A stretch of DNA of 64,000 nucleotides from NCBI RefSeq assembly GCF_964204865.1, contig NC_135264.1, positions 4,370,001 to 4,434,000 on the forward strand, given 5' to 3'. Positions 50,838-63,254 of this stretch are shown in pieces. Under the pieces are notes generated by a model, which saw nothing but the letters and a program-made list of their open reading frames with translations, was not told where the DNA came from and searched no databases. This stretch comes from Styela clava (Eukaryota; Chordata; Ascidiacea; Stolidobranchia; Styelidae). Both the position numbers and the translations under genes were made by a program. The first letter of the stretch is position 1. The number at the start of each line of letters is the position of its first letter.

Positions 50838-51731
50838 CAGGGGTGGACAACATGTCGATCGCGATCGACCGTTTGATCGCTACGTCTCGGGTAGTCGATC
50901 GCGTCTGATGTTGAGTGAACTTATATATGATATGATACCTAAAAAAATGCCCTGAACCAGTTCCATGTAGCTCACAGTTGTGTGTTTTGAAATAGGAATG
51001 ATACAGTACTGTGCATTGAAAAATACAACATATGCCTATAGTATTTGGAGCTCGGCAAGACCGACAGAGCATTTTATTACGTAACAAACGCAAGTTTCGC
51101 CGCTGCCAAGGTTTAGAAATGAACTTGTCGGATATCGTGTGTCTTGACCAACGGTCTTGACTGACTAGCGATCTTACAATTACTCCTGCATATAATAAAC
51201 TTATTGTCTCGCTCCAACATTAGTGTGATGACTTTTATTCGCAACGATAGCAATGGCATCAGAATGTCAAATTTTTGTCAAATTCAAGCGAGCGAAGAAT
51301 CGGACTCGGAGGAAATTGTAAATTAGATACTGAAGTTTGAGCAGTCATGTCACATTTCTGGTTTGGGAATATTTATTTTTTGCTGTTTAGATAAAACATG
51401 GATAATTCGCAACAACATTCAAGACAAAAGTTAGGCAGGTGTTATCTGAATTTTATGATTTGAATAAACCTTAAATAAATGATGAAACATTCACCCCGGT
51501 CACAATTACATAATCAAATTATTGAAACATAAAAAATGCAAATTTTTGTGGCGATTTTATTAAGAATGCGATCTTATTGGCAGTGGCGGAATATTTTGTC
51601 TACGTATGTGCAGTTATCTGCATATTCAGTACTCGTTCGTTTTTGTGTATGACCTTATTACCGATCAGTCGATCGCGAGCTTTTTTGACGCTTTCAGTCG
51701 ATCGCGGTCGAAAGCAGGTTGGCCATCCCTG
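50838..51731. mobile_element. hAT family 1 in L4 intron 2
   Basis: Same site, ends and ATATATAC duplication as in units 1-3. Confidence 0.88.
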
Positions 51732-51739
51732 ATATATAC

Positions 51740-52604
51740 CAACGGTGGGCAAACCGCGGCTCGCGAGCCCGGCGAACCGCATGCGGCTCTTCTCGCTACC
51801 ATTAATTATTATCCAAATTTAACTAGGAGAAACTGTAGCGTAACAGTACTTTTTTTAAATTTATTAAGCGGTCGAAGAATTTTTCATCAATGATTAAGAC
51901 AGAATATGTTTTAGTATGAAAATCGTTGTGGCGTGGAATCTTAAATCAGTCAAGCAACCAATGTTACGTCACAATAGTCAAATGTATGTTGCTGAGTTGG
52001 CGGCATTGCAATTTGAGTGCGGTTAGTCTCACTTGCGGATATGTCAAGTAAAAAGGAAATATTCGAAGATGAAAACAGAGTTGTCAAGTCAGAATGGAAA
52101 GAATAATACGCATTCACTAGTCAAGAAAATAAACCTTTTGTGCTTAATCTTTCATAAGCTGCTCTGAATAAAGTCAGCAATGTTGAACGGCACCATGAAA
52201 CAAATCACAAAAATCTCGTACAAGACTACTCTTGTAAATCATCTGTAAGGAAACACAGATTAAATGACTTTAAATTAATACTAAAGAGACAGCAGAAAAT
52301 TATGATATCCTTTGGCTAGGAATTCGATGCATCAATTAAAACTAGTTTTGTTATATTATGAAATATTGATCATGTTAAACACCAATACTCTGACTGTATT
52401 TTATTAAAAATATATTGCGGATGTTGTCGCAGTCAATAGCCTTAACGCCAGTTTCCTGTTTCCAAAATTAGTATCGATGTAACAGTTACAATGCAAACTG
52501 ATTTAATGAGCTCTAATATTAATAATTTTTGAGGTTATGCGGCTCTCACATATTTCTGACTTGCTGCATGCGGCTCTTATACCAAAAAAATGTTCCCACC
52601 CCTG
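51740..52604. mobile_element. hAT family 2 in L4 intron 2
   Basis: Same element and position; left end CAACGGTGGGCAAACCGCGG. Confidence 0.85.
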
Positions 52605-54614
52605 AATATGCAAACAAATAAGATAGAAATACATAATTTTCAGCAAACGATTTCGAACGATTATTTCAGTCATTTTATCCTGCATCAAGTATGACAAATT
52701 AGTTGAAGGAGACTAAACCTTTGTAGACACATTCTCAAGACAAGGATAAAAATTGTCATTGAAATATAACTTATCAAATTGACAGGAAATTAAAGTGTAA
52801 AATATTTACAAGAAATATTTGCGTAGTTGGGCAAAAGCAAATCCGTCAGTCGTGTCCTTTGTAGTGAGCGGTACGATCAGTTTATTCTTATCACTAATTA
52901 TAAACTCCATAGAAGCTATAAGCTCCCAAGCTCCATAGAAGCTTGAATTCTCATTGAAGAAGGTCGTGGAGTGTGGATAGGATTGAAAGACATGGCAGAA
53001 ATTTCCGCATGGAAATGGATCGACGGTATTGCATCGACCAGAGCTAACACTCCTTGGGCACCTCTTACACGAAACAACCTTTTATTTATGGATAGCTGTG
53101 GAATGCTGCGTAGATATAGAATGTTAGATTGGTATGTTAATAAACAGATTTGTGCATTTACCAAGGCATATGTTTGCGAAATAGTAAAAAGTAAATGACA
53201 GACGCAAAAGAGTGTCAGAGAATATAATTTTCATGCTTATAATCGTTTCTACATGTTGTACTGTTCATTTCAAATCGTAACTTAAGAACTAACGTTCGAA
53301 CAATACATTCCTTTTTCTCAACAAAGTTCAACATAACTTTACTTCATGTCCGGAACGACATTGTCAAATGTATATTTGTCATAGGTCTATATTTCTATAA
53401 TAAAGTCATATGTGTGGTCCAACCAAATATTCCAGCCAAACATTGGTTCAGATTGTTCAATGAAAAAAATGCTTCCTCAAATTAGGTAATCTCGGGTATA
53501 TTTGGAACCAATTACTCACTTAGTTGTGTTTAATCATATCTATTAGGCGGTGTTTAAAAAAAATGATCTCGACTAGAGAAATGGCAGGGCTATTTGCCAT
53601 GACACTCAGTAACGTCTCGAGTATTTTATTAAAGAATCGTCAAGTTTGTCTTGACCGTGAAAGAGCCAAAATACTGCATTGCTCTCCGTAAAGCATGGGA
53701 TCAGTTTGTATTCTTCAGTACTGTATTCTTAAGACCAGACACGGAATGAATATACTTCATATATTTATAAAAAAAAAAACTGGCTTTTGGCGATTAGCTA
53801 TTGAAAAACATGGAGAATTAGAATACAAAAATCTTTATATTTAATGATTTTAATCATATGGAATAGCGAGCGAATTATAAAATCCAATTCAATGTTATGA
53901 TTTTTGCAAATGACTACTTTATTTGTACAATTTTTCTGATATTAGATGAGAGTAATTTTATTCGGAAAGAGTAAAAGGCGATAACTCATGAGAGTTGTTT
54001 TCAAAAAAAAATGGGACAGAATACAAAATTTATAATAATTTTCATCCCACTCGTATCATTTAATAGACATTGACAATACATCAAAAATATTCAATGGATC
54101 TATTTGAGTGAAATTGTAGTTAATTCGAAATAAGTGATGTGAAATGTTACAAAAAATCATGTTTCACTTCTAACTAAAATTTGAATGTATATGAAAATTG
54201 CATTGTTTTGCAAATATTGATTCGTTAAATATTTCTTTTTAACTTTTGTAAGCTGAATTTTAATTAATTGACTATGTTATAGAATTGATTATTTCTGATC
54301 AAAATACTGTCTTTTCTCTCTTATAATGTATGAACATGAATAAAAATTAAAATTATTAAACCCCATGGAAGTTTTATTGCACTGCATGAACAAATACATT
54401 TTAGAGTAATTTTATTACAAACAATTTTTCAAATAGGTAGGTTAATGAAGCGCATTGAAGAGCAATGATCAGTGTATTTCCCTCAAAACATGATATCAAG
54501 AAACAACTTGAACTATCGTTCTCGTGAAGCACAAGTCATTAGTTGCGTCACGAATGGCTATACTAAAGAGAAGAGCTTGAGAGCATTTAAAGCGCTTCCA
54601 TGAATACTCTATGC

Positions 54615-57600
54615 CAGTGGTTCACAACAGCCGGTCCACAGACCGCTGTCTGTCCGCGAAAAATTTCGTTGTTTTCATGCCGTCTCAATTGCTTTGTCGA
54701 ACACGGAGATTGCGTTGATTTATTACACAATTTCTCTTCTGTCGTCATAGTGCGACGTCTTTCGCGAGTAATCACACTTTTCGCTTTTCCGGCTCCGATT
54801 CATCGCGAATGCGCTCCATCAAATCTCGCAAGATTTAGAAACGGCACGCGTGCTTTCTCTGTGCTGCGTGCTTTTCCTGATTAATATGACCATCTATATA
54901 AAACTTCATGCATATTTTTTTTGTTTAAACCAGAAAACATTCAAGAACAGTATACTATTACAGTAAGATATGAACTAGTTGCGACCCAGCAGGTGGCCAC
55001 GAGACGCGCAAAAAAACATGGGCCGCAGAGATCTTTTTTAGTATTTTGAGCAGACACAGCGGGCTATTGAGCTATAGGTGCCAAGTTACTGACAACTTTG
55101 TCATTCTAATGTAAATTCATATTGTTTGAGGCGTCGATCAACTGCAGGGGGATTAATATGATGAACCCGATTAAAAAGAGAAAAGCTTGATTAAAATTGT
55201 GATTCTACTTTATAGTCCACATTTAAAAAGGTATCACTGTCGCAATTATGGATATCTTTCGATAACGAATACCCATCGCTAAGTAACCGAGCAAATAAAC
55301 TGTTGTCCGTATTTTCAACCAGTTACTGCGTTATGCGAAAAAACGTTTTTCTCACTAGCTTTAATCAAAACGAAGCAAAGAAATCGGCCGTACGCCGCTG
55401 CAGAGCTCCGGGTTGCAGAAACTTCTTTGAGGCCTCGTCTGCAATCCAATAATGGAAACGAAACAGCAGCGAAATCCTCACTTGTGTTTGTACATGATTT
55501 AGCATGTTTAATTTATGTGTAATTTATTTATAAAAACATTAAAATAAACCACATTAGTATATTATCCATTTAAAATAATCACAACCAACAGTAAATAAAA
55601 CAACTTTTACGAACATTTTTAGGTTTTTTAACTGTTTTATATAGCCGATATATATATATATAACGGCCGGTCACAGCCGATATGATATATCGCCAAACAC
55701 GCAATATCGGGCCGATATATCGGTTGAGCTCTAATGCTGAGGGCGTGTAACAATAAAGATTCATGCCTCCAGTCTCGTGAATCAAAATACCAAAGGAACA
55801 AGTCACAACTGTAGTTGCCGGTACCTAGTAGTCTACCTCAGGGTGGTTTAAGGTTGCTAGGTTGAATGACCGCAAAAACTTTTTAGGAGATCTCGCGGGC
55901 CGCAAGTCGGAGAAAACCCAAAAGTGATCAAAATATTGCGAGCCTTTAATTTAACCCAACCCAGCCGGTCGGTTTGGTGCCATTTTACATGGATTATTTT
56001 TTTTGTCAACCATTAAGCCCAAAAGATTCACTCATGACTTTTTAATGTCGTGTGCTAGAGTTATATTCAGCAATATATGTAAAACGCACTTCTCTAAAAA
56101 AATATTTTTTATACGTCAAAATTTCTACTGAACTTGCGAGATTTTGTGTCTAGTAGAGTGTTAATAATTATTCCTAATTAATTAATTTTATTTCAACGTT
56201 TTCTTGTGTTATTTTCCAACAAAACAACACCAAAACCACTATTATAGCAAGAATGGTTACTCTTAAATTCACGATTGTATTTACAAAATATTCAAGTTCG
56301 AGGCTTCAATTGACAATTTTGATGACGCCACACCTCTGATTATTACTGCACAGCCCACCCTCAATGCAAAAATGTTACTTTTTCGACGGAAATGCGCGTA
56401 GAAAGACGTAAACATTCTAATCATATTTTTCAAAACATCACAGGGCCAGTGATGGAATGTATAACTAAAAGTACATGACAAACCAATACTAAGCCATTAT
56501 AAAGGAGTTTATGGTAGGTAATTTCCCGTCTGAGTCATATCAACGAATTCACATATCTGAAGGACGATTTTCAAATCGATGCTATTTATAGAACTGGCAT
56601 TTATAGCAAAGATGGAGTCCCTTTTTCGTGAAATATACTACTCCACCATTGAACATTAACCGTAAAACACCATAAATACCTTTTAGAGTTGAACTAGGCA
56701 TTGATAATACTACATTTAAACTATATATATATATGCCATCCGGCTGCGTTGTTAATAAACAACGAGAGTTTACCGTTCTAATCAGACTATTATCATGTTG
56801 CATAGGTGGCGTTCTTTTAAAGAAGATATATAAAGTCTTCAGTTATTTTAAAATTAATTCCCGAAAATTACCGATGTATTTTTCGCATTTTGGATTTCAA
56901 CTAGACACTGTGTGGTAGGCAATGAAATACATTTACAAGCCAAGTCTTAGTTGGTATTTCGGGACCTAGCTAAAAAAACTGGATTGCGCGGCGTTAAGTC
57001 GGCTCTGTGTTTCGCTACTGTCACATGGCCCACGCTTGAAAGCAGAAGAGTGCTTTTACTGAAATAAAGGCATAAAGTGTTAGAAAATAGGGTTTGAATC
57101 TCGAGATCCCAACCCCAGTTGGAATAACTGAAAAAAAGTTCTGCTATTAGATACAAATATACGCTAAAATTGGTCTATGGGCCGCACGGAATGTATCAGC
57201 ATGATAGGGTTTGGACCACCCTGGTCTACCTTATCAAAAAACTCCCGACTTCGCTGACCACTAGATCGTTGAAATGCGATCGTGGAACCGCCACATAGTG
57301 CAATAGTTCATTAGTCCAATTGTTGAAGGGAAAAGAAATCTTTTTTAAATAAAAATGCAGCAACAAGGAAGATACTAAGAAGAAAAAACAACACAATTTG
57401 AGAAAACGACTCATAGGCCCACTTCGTGTCAAAATAAGTTTCAGTGTTTATTTTTAATAAAGAAGGGTAATAGGCTACTTGAAGACGAAAATTAGGCGAA
57501 CATTTTAAAGTTTGAGTCGTCGGGTGAACTCAAAATATTTTAATAAACACCGATAAACTATATGAAATTCTGCTCTAAAATTGCTGTAGTGCCCCTCTTT

Positions 57601-57935
57601 GCTTGGTGCCCTAAGCACGTGCTTATATTGTTCAATGGTTAATCCGGCGCTGGATGCCCAGCACTGCATTTCATTACGCAAAAGATATGGTATTATTTTA
57701 TGTTTCACCCATTTCAATTTTTGGCCGGCACATTATTTGATAGTTTTTTTTCTTGTGAAATGTTTTTAATTGTGCCTTTTTTATCTAGAACCATATTGAG
57801 TGCCCGATATTGCATTGTATAACGCAAATATATGTTATTCTTTTATGTTCCGGTCATTTCAATTTTTTGCCGGTCCGCGAGTAAATTTAATTTGATTTTA
57901 CCGGTCCGCGAGGATAGAAAGGTTGGATATCGCTG
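54615..57935. mobile_element. hAT family 3 in unit 5, with nested insertions
   Basis: Same composite structure as units 2 and 3, containing family 5 at 55839-57223. Confidence 0.77.
55839..57223. mobile_element. hAT family 5 in unit 5, internally deleted
   Basis: Same ends and GTCTACCT flanks. Compared with units 2 and 3 it lacks about 97 bp: ACATTCTAAT is joined directly to CATATTTTTC near 56420. Confidence 0.86.
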
Positions 57936-58317
57936 CGCTATGCGACTTATGAATTACTTCTGAATTCTGGAGATGCGCAGCTTGATTTGACGTTCAGAAT
58001 CGATTCCTAAAATATTTCGTATCTCTAATTATTTAATATATTTTTAACCCGAAGTGAGAATATTGATGTCAATAAACGAATGAAAACAATTCTAATTTTG
58101 CTACCATGATGTTATTGATTAATCGATCGTTATACTATTGAAAAGTATTTCTCAGATGAAGATATCTGATGTTCGTATAGATAGTTTCATAAAAGTATAA
58201 TATTGTATATAATTTGAATTCGAGTATCGTTTTTCTGACCTCTGGCGGCCTCACTCAGATACAATGCAGTTAACTATGCTTCGTACGAGTTCAATTTTCA
58301 TTTTAGCATTTGCAGAC

Positions 58318-59260
58318 ATGGATAAAAGAAAGTTATTGGCTTTAGCAGCAGTATTAATATTAATTGGTATTGTTGTAATATTGATTGAGACATTGACAAC
58401 TGATGATAGTAACGGTGTTGAAACGAGCGAAGTCACAACTATCACAAACACCACAAAATCGACTACGAACACGACTAATCCGCCGCCGCCACCAATCACA
58501 ACTACAAAAAGTAATGTATAATATGTCAGTATACTTTGTCCGTAGCCATATATTTTTCAAGAGTCTTTACGATTATAAATCTACTTATCATTCAACATCA
58601 ATCCAAATACATAAACAAAGATGAGATCCCACAGCATCTTTTATATAAGCAAATATTAATACATTTTTGTAACTTCCTCTGATACCAATGGTTTCTTATA
58701 AACATTTTATAAAATTGTCAGTACATATTATAATATGATATGAGCGCGAAATAATTTTATAGGCGTAAGCGTAATCAATAACAAACAAAGATGAGAGCAT
58801 CAGAGGATTAAGCAAAATCTACACTTTTTACAAAATATGGGATCGGTTGACCGATGATCATGCTCATGCTGCCAATGCACATGCCTTTGTATAAATTAGT
58901 ATATAATAAATAACATACTATAATTTAGTCCAACAATGAACTTAAATTTTACCAAGTTTGCCAGGCGAAATAATAATGATTTTGAGAAGACCAATAAATT
59001 TTTTTTAAACAGATATAATATTCAAATCATTTTATTCATGTTACATAATTGATATATTTGAATATACTAATAACTTTTGTTATTTATGTTATTTAAAATG
59101 TATTTGTTCCCTCAGGCCCTTGGGAAGTTTGGCCTAAATTTTCAACTGGATCGTACAAGTTGTTTCTGACAAATATTAATTATGAAGCAGCAAAGAAAAG
59201 TTGCAGCGATGTTAATGCAAGATTGGTAACTGAAGGAATAAGACGTACGATTACCCGCAC
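58318..59260 (+). pseudogene. C-type lectin-like gene L5, exon 3 missing
   Basis: Exon 1 (58318-58510) is close to the other copies, with changes in the anchor (LALAAVLILIGIVV). Exon 2 (59116-59260) keeps its splice sites and frame but is the most diverged: SPWEVWPKF in place of SLEEVWHNF, KSCSDVNARL, and GIRRTITR at the end. No exon 3 follows. The DNA passes from a truncated family 2 hAT (to about 60136) straight into the sequence that lies beyond exon 3 in other units. I searched to the end of the window and saw no WIGL/VCE exon on the + strand. Either the gene is dead or it encodes a short membrane protein without the second half of the lectin fold. Confidence 0.78.
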
Positions 59261-59339
59261 GTAAGTTCATGTAATGAAACTAATTGCAACTGACTTTTAT
59301 AGTTTTATTCATTTGCTTATGATCATGTATAGTATATAC

Positions 59340-60136
59340 CAACGGTGGGCAAACCGCGGCTCGCGAGCCCGGCGAGCCGCATGATGCTCTTCTCAGTATT
59401 TTTTTTAATTTATTAAGCGGTTGAAGAACTTTTCATCAATGATTAAGACAGATTATGTTTTAGTATGAAAATCGTTGTGGCGTGGAATCTTAAATCAGTC
59501 AAGCGACCAATGTTACGTCACAATAGTCGAATGTATGTTGCTGAGTTGGCGGCATTGCAATTTGAGTGCGGTTAGTCTCACTTGCGGATATGTCAAGTAA
59601 GGAGGAAATATACGAAGATGAAAACAGAGTTGTCAAGTCAGAATGGAGAGAATAATACGCATTCACTAGTCAAGAAAATAAACCTTTGTGCTTAATCTTT
59701 CATAAGCTGCTCTGAATAAAGTCAGCAATGTTGAACGGCACCATGAAACAAATCACAAAAATCTTGTACAAGACTACTCTCGTAAATCATCTGTAGGAAA
59801 ACACAGATTAAATGTCTTTGAATTAATACTAAAGAGACAGCAGGAAATTATGATATCCTTTGGCAAGGAATTCGATGCATCAATTAAAACTAGTTTTGTT
59901 ATATTATGGAATATTGATCATGTTAAACACCAATACTCTGACTGTATTTTATTAAAAATATATTGCGGATGTTGTCGCAGTCAATAGCCTTAACGCCGGT
60001 TTCCTGTTTCCAAAATTAGTATTGATGTAACAGTTACAATGCAAACTGATTTAATGAGCTCTAATATTAATAATTTTAAAGGTTATGCGGCTCTCACATA
60101 TTTCTGACTTGCTGCATGCGGCTCTTATACCAAAAA
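59340..60136. mobile_element. hAT family 2 in unit 5, 3' truncated
   Basis: Starts CAACGGTGGGCAAACCGCGG directly after ATATAC, with no family 1 element next to it. A small internal deletion lies near 59393, and the right end is cut off after CTTATACCAAAAA by the deletion that removed exon 3. Confidence 0.82.
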
Positions 60137-60218
60137 GTTTTGTTTAATCATATCTATTATGCGGTGTTTTTAAAAAAAATTGATCTCGACTAGAAAAATG
60201 GCAGGGCTGTTTGCCATG

Positions 60219-60649
60219 TAAAAAAGAATTCGTGATATCTCTGTGTTATAATATTTGTGCACTATTTAAATTTAGTCATGAATAGAATCTTTTTCCGATA
60301 GTGGTCGATGAAAAAAACTCAAATTAGTGTTGTAGGAAATCCATGTATTGAAACGTTTCTTCAATCGAATTGAATTGTTCTTAGGTAGAAATAAATTGCA
60401 TAACATTCTATTTTGGCAACCACAGACGTTAAGAGATGCTTTCGATTACTTTTATTTGTATTGTATTTGTAGTCTGCGTGCATGATGTTCATACCAATTA
60501 AACTTTGCCAGCTGTAAGAAAATTATTCCACAATTTACGTCTTCTGATAAATTATAAATAATATATAAATATAAATAAGCATTTATGATAGCAATTTTAA
60601 AATTCTCCTATGGCACAAAAATATTTTGATTCATAAACACCTTTTTCTA
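60219..60649. other. Unassigned AT-rich sequence beyond unit 5
   Basis: No homology to the lectin units and no coding signal recognised. It may include the decayed 3' portion of the adjoining minus-strand retrotransposon. Confidence 0.4.
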
Positions 60650-60700
60650 TGACGAAGATCTTTTCGCGACCCACTCGTTGGGAAGCACTGTAATAAAGTA
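60640..60700 (-). mobile_element. hAT-like terminus inside the retrotransposon relic
   Basis: The minus strand reads CAGTGCTTCCCAACGAGTGG then GTCGCGAAAAGATC, similar to hAT ends. The other end was not found; low confidence. Confidence 0.35.
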
Positions 60701-62300
60701 AAGTGCCAGTTATACTTGAATAATTGAAATCTGAAGGGTTTCCATCTGGGAAGAGTAGTCGACTATTGGTGATATGGGTTATTTCGCTGAGAAAGAGCGT
60801 CAATTTCTCATAAGAGCTCTGCTGTAATACAACACTGATCCATCAAGCCCTTTACGAACCGAGTTGATAAGCGATTTTACTACTCCATTTTCATGTGATG
60901 CGGATGGCACATTGATCTCCAATAAAATTTGGTTTGATTCTCTGCCGTCTCATTAAAGATCAACTGATCTCTATTCATTCCCTAATAGGTGATTGACTGG
61001 CTTGAAATGTAGTACAACTAATAGAAAAACAAAAACGTAGGATGAATTTTTCTTACAGACACAGATTGTTTCAAATGAATACAGCGAGTGGTTTGTATGC
61101 AATGAATAAAACTGATGCATTGCATATGCATTAATCAGATTCTATCTTATACGACAAATCTGCTTTAACGTCATTTAGTTGTCTTACCTGAGTTATGTCT
61201 TCGACTACTCTTTTAACCTAACTATCTATTTTTGAATCCTCACCATCAATTGGTCAACATTCCGTTGGTTGCTTCAGAGATCCAGATCGTTCATGCCAAA
61301 TGTTGAGTTTCTCACATGAAATTTTTTTTTTTTTAAACAGTGTAAACAGGCATTAAGATGACTAGAAATGAATTGGAATTCTTTTTTCAAAATCTTGCAA
61401 TTCTTGCATTCTTAAAGCTACGAACGGTTTGATCTTTCCAGATTGAGAAGTTAATCAAAACATAACGGTCTTAACTAGTGAGAATAAACTGAAAATGCCG
61501 ACTTGTGGCGGTGTAGAGGGTTAATTTTTAAATTTGAATAATCTGATTTAAGATCTACCTTGGTGAAAACCTTACAACCAAAAAGGTCTTATAATCATGG
61601 TAATCGAGAGCGTGGAAGTCTTGTAATTAGATTTTTTAGAAGGTTCTGTATTTCTTCGTCAAGTTCCTTTTTATATTTGAATGGGATCGATCGGCCTTGA
61701 AAGATGCATGTTTTCGATTTAAAATTTCAAGATATTTTTTTAATAAAGCCGATATTTCTTATCCACAGTCTTTGTCCACAAAGATTCAATAGTACAATTT
61801 TGGCACGAAATAATAACTCCGGTTGACGTATTTATTATTGAACAATTATCTAAGTCAACAACCAATTAATTTTTTTAAAAGAAAGTCAACACCAAGAATA
61901 CTGTCAAAATTGATATTTGCCATGATACATTTGTGTATAAATTTAACTTTACCTGCCAAGCAAATTTTAATTCTTTGGGACCGAGTGCGGGGAAATTTTG
62001 TTCCGGTAGCTGTCACTGAAGGTTATGATTTCTATCCCCAGCTTTCTGTACAGCTTTTTACTACTTGTCTAAAAAAACTGGTTCCTTTTAAAATTTTACG
62101 GTGGTTCACATTTTATGGCATTCCTACAAATTTCCCTATGAAAATGAAAAAATCTACTTCTATCATTATCTCTATATACATTACTACTTCTGTTGAAATC
62201 TTTTTGACGGCACTGATTTCCATTGTAAGCACTACAGCTGTGGTTATTACTGCTTAACATATTTGGGGCTTTAATGCGGTGGATTGGATTTTTTTTCAAC
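60650..62300 (-). mobile_element. Degenerate Ty3/gypsy-type retrotransposon (gag-pol relic)
   Basis: Pieces on the minus strand, in order, in broken frames. Near 62110-62150 there is a His/Cys-rich segment HFHREICRNAIKCEPP like the gag zinc knuckle of this group. At about 61850-62010 there is a protease-like end with ANINFDSILGVDFLLK. At about 61640-61700 there is IPFKYKKELDEEIQNLL, the entry to reverse transcriptase. At about 61480-61560 there is FTKVDLKSDY, then HKSAFS. At about 60690-60830 there is SYEKLTLFLSEITHITNSRL followed by LFPDG, like the start of RNase H. Several stops and frameshifts are present, so it is inactive. LTRs were not identified. Only family-level resemblance is claimed. 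Confidence 0.7.
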
Positions 62301-62799
62301 TCAAATTTTCAAATTTTTATGCTCAATTTGATTGTTCAAATTATGTACATTTCTTACTCACGACCTAACCAAATTAGTCAATTGATTTATTTCACCTTCT
62401 GATGAACAAGTATCTGTTCATTAGTTTTATTCGAAATTGTGAACGAATCCTTTGGATGTTTTAAAATTACATCAGGTCTTTCATACTGTACTTAACCCGA
62501 AATACCTTTATTCCGTTTTCGGCGAGTAGCGGGTGCGAATATATTAAGTATAATATGTGTTTAACTATTTTGACGGTGATAGCGGCTGTAGGGTGAGCCA
62601 TGATTACTCTATTTGAGACATCAAATAATATATAAAGTCACAAATGGAGAAATTGCACCTGTACAAAATTGGCTATGGCACCCATAATTGATATAAAATA
62701 ACACCGACTTGGGCATTCTGACGTCTAGTTACTAATACAGTTTCTCAATACACCAGATCACACACTGCTTGAATATTCGTCAGGGGCAAATTTCTTGAG

Positions 62800-62873
62800 C
62801 CAGTCGAACGACCGCTCGAGATGCGGCAATCCACCGGTCGATCGCGAACGACGTGATGGCCACCCCTCTTATG
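62800..62873. mobile_element. hAT right-end fragment
   Basis: GGTCGATCGCGAACGACG followed by GATGGCCACCCCTC resembles the right end of the family 1 element (GATCGCGGTCGA, GGCCATCCCTG). The body is missing. Confidence 0.5.
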
Positions 62874-63250
62874 TAGCGAAGGAGATAAATATAAGTTGGA
62901 ACATGACAGTAGCACAGCCACACCAATGCGTTAGTTTATTCACGAAAAAGGGTATATCATAGAGACGTCTGCAGCGCGCTGGCTAAGTGGGCCAACACGT
63001 TCCAGGCACTCGTATACGCAAAGAAAACGTGACAGGAAGCATCTTGATGTGTAGAGGTACTCCAAACGACACGGGGCAATCACATTCACATATACTAACT
63101 AATATACCGGCGGAAGAGAAACCGCCAATTAGGAAGCAGATATTCATTACGTGAACTAATCAAAGCAATTTCGTAATCTAATTCGATTGTCGATACATAG
63201 TTGGATTGAAAATTCTTTTCATTGACAAAATTTATCCAAACATATATCTT
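62874..63250. other. Unassigned spacer before the next lectin-unit flank
   Basis: A less AT-rich segment (about 62940-63130) with no reading frame of note. It could be a remnant of an LTR or 5' leader of the retrotransposon, but I have no direct proof. Confidence 0.3.
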
Positions 63251-63254
63251 TCCT

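Larger units (their letters stand above)
49831..53198 (+). pseudogene. C-type lectin-like gene L4, exon 3 acceptor lost
   Basis: Exon 1 (49831-50023) and exon 2 (50621-50765) are intact and the same as in the other copies (Gly29, as in L1). In front of exon 3 a deletion of about 113 bp joins CTCATTGA to AGAAGGTCGTGG. It removes the acceptor, the first ~19 codons of exon 3 and adjacent intron. A short duplication of CTCCATAGAAGCT lies beside the break. The rest of exon 3 (about 52957-53198) is unchanged and in frame within itself. Nearby AG sites (for example after CTCCATAG) lead to early stops when joined to exon 2. If transcribed, the product would be an anchor, stalk and half a lectin domain. 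A recent pseudogene is the simplest reading. Confidence 0.8.
47228..53609 (+). repeat. Lectin tandem unit 4 (6.4 kb)
   Basis: Shortest complete unit. Its upstream half is the simple type of unit 1 (no family 5, no family 4). Its gene has a broken exon 3. Confidence 0.9.
53610..60218 (+). repeat. Lectin tandem unit 5, truncated at its 3' end
   Basis: The upstream half is of the unit 2/3 type. The gene half is more diverged and lacks family 1 hAT and exon 3. Homology stops at GCTGTTTGCCATG, a few bases before the point where the next unit anchor would begin. Confidence 0.88.

Noticed and set aside
52903..52960. Alternative acceptors that might rescue L4 exon 3
   Set aside because: Each AG I tried after CTCCATAG or CTATAAG, and at the ATTGAAG site, gives an early stop or the wrong frame when joined to exon 2.
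60650..60960. Minus-strand residues LFPDGNPSDF that resemble a lectin domain WxxDG segment
   Set aside because: The neighbouring residues SYEKLTLFLSE and the order with reverse transcriptase and protease pieces fit the RT/RNase H part of a Ty3/gypsy element better.
61823..62257. 144-codon + strand open frame, one of the longest in the window
   Set aside because: It lies antisense to the gag/protease part of the retrotransposon relic; the composition is of low complexity and no domain is recognised.
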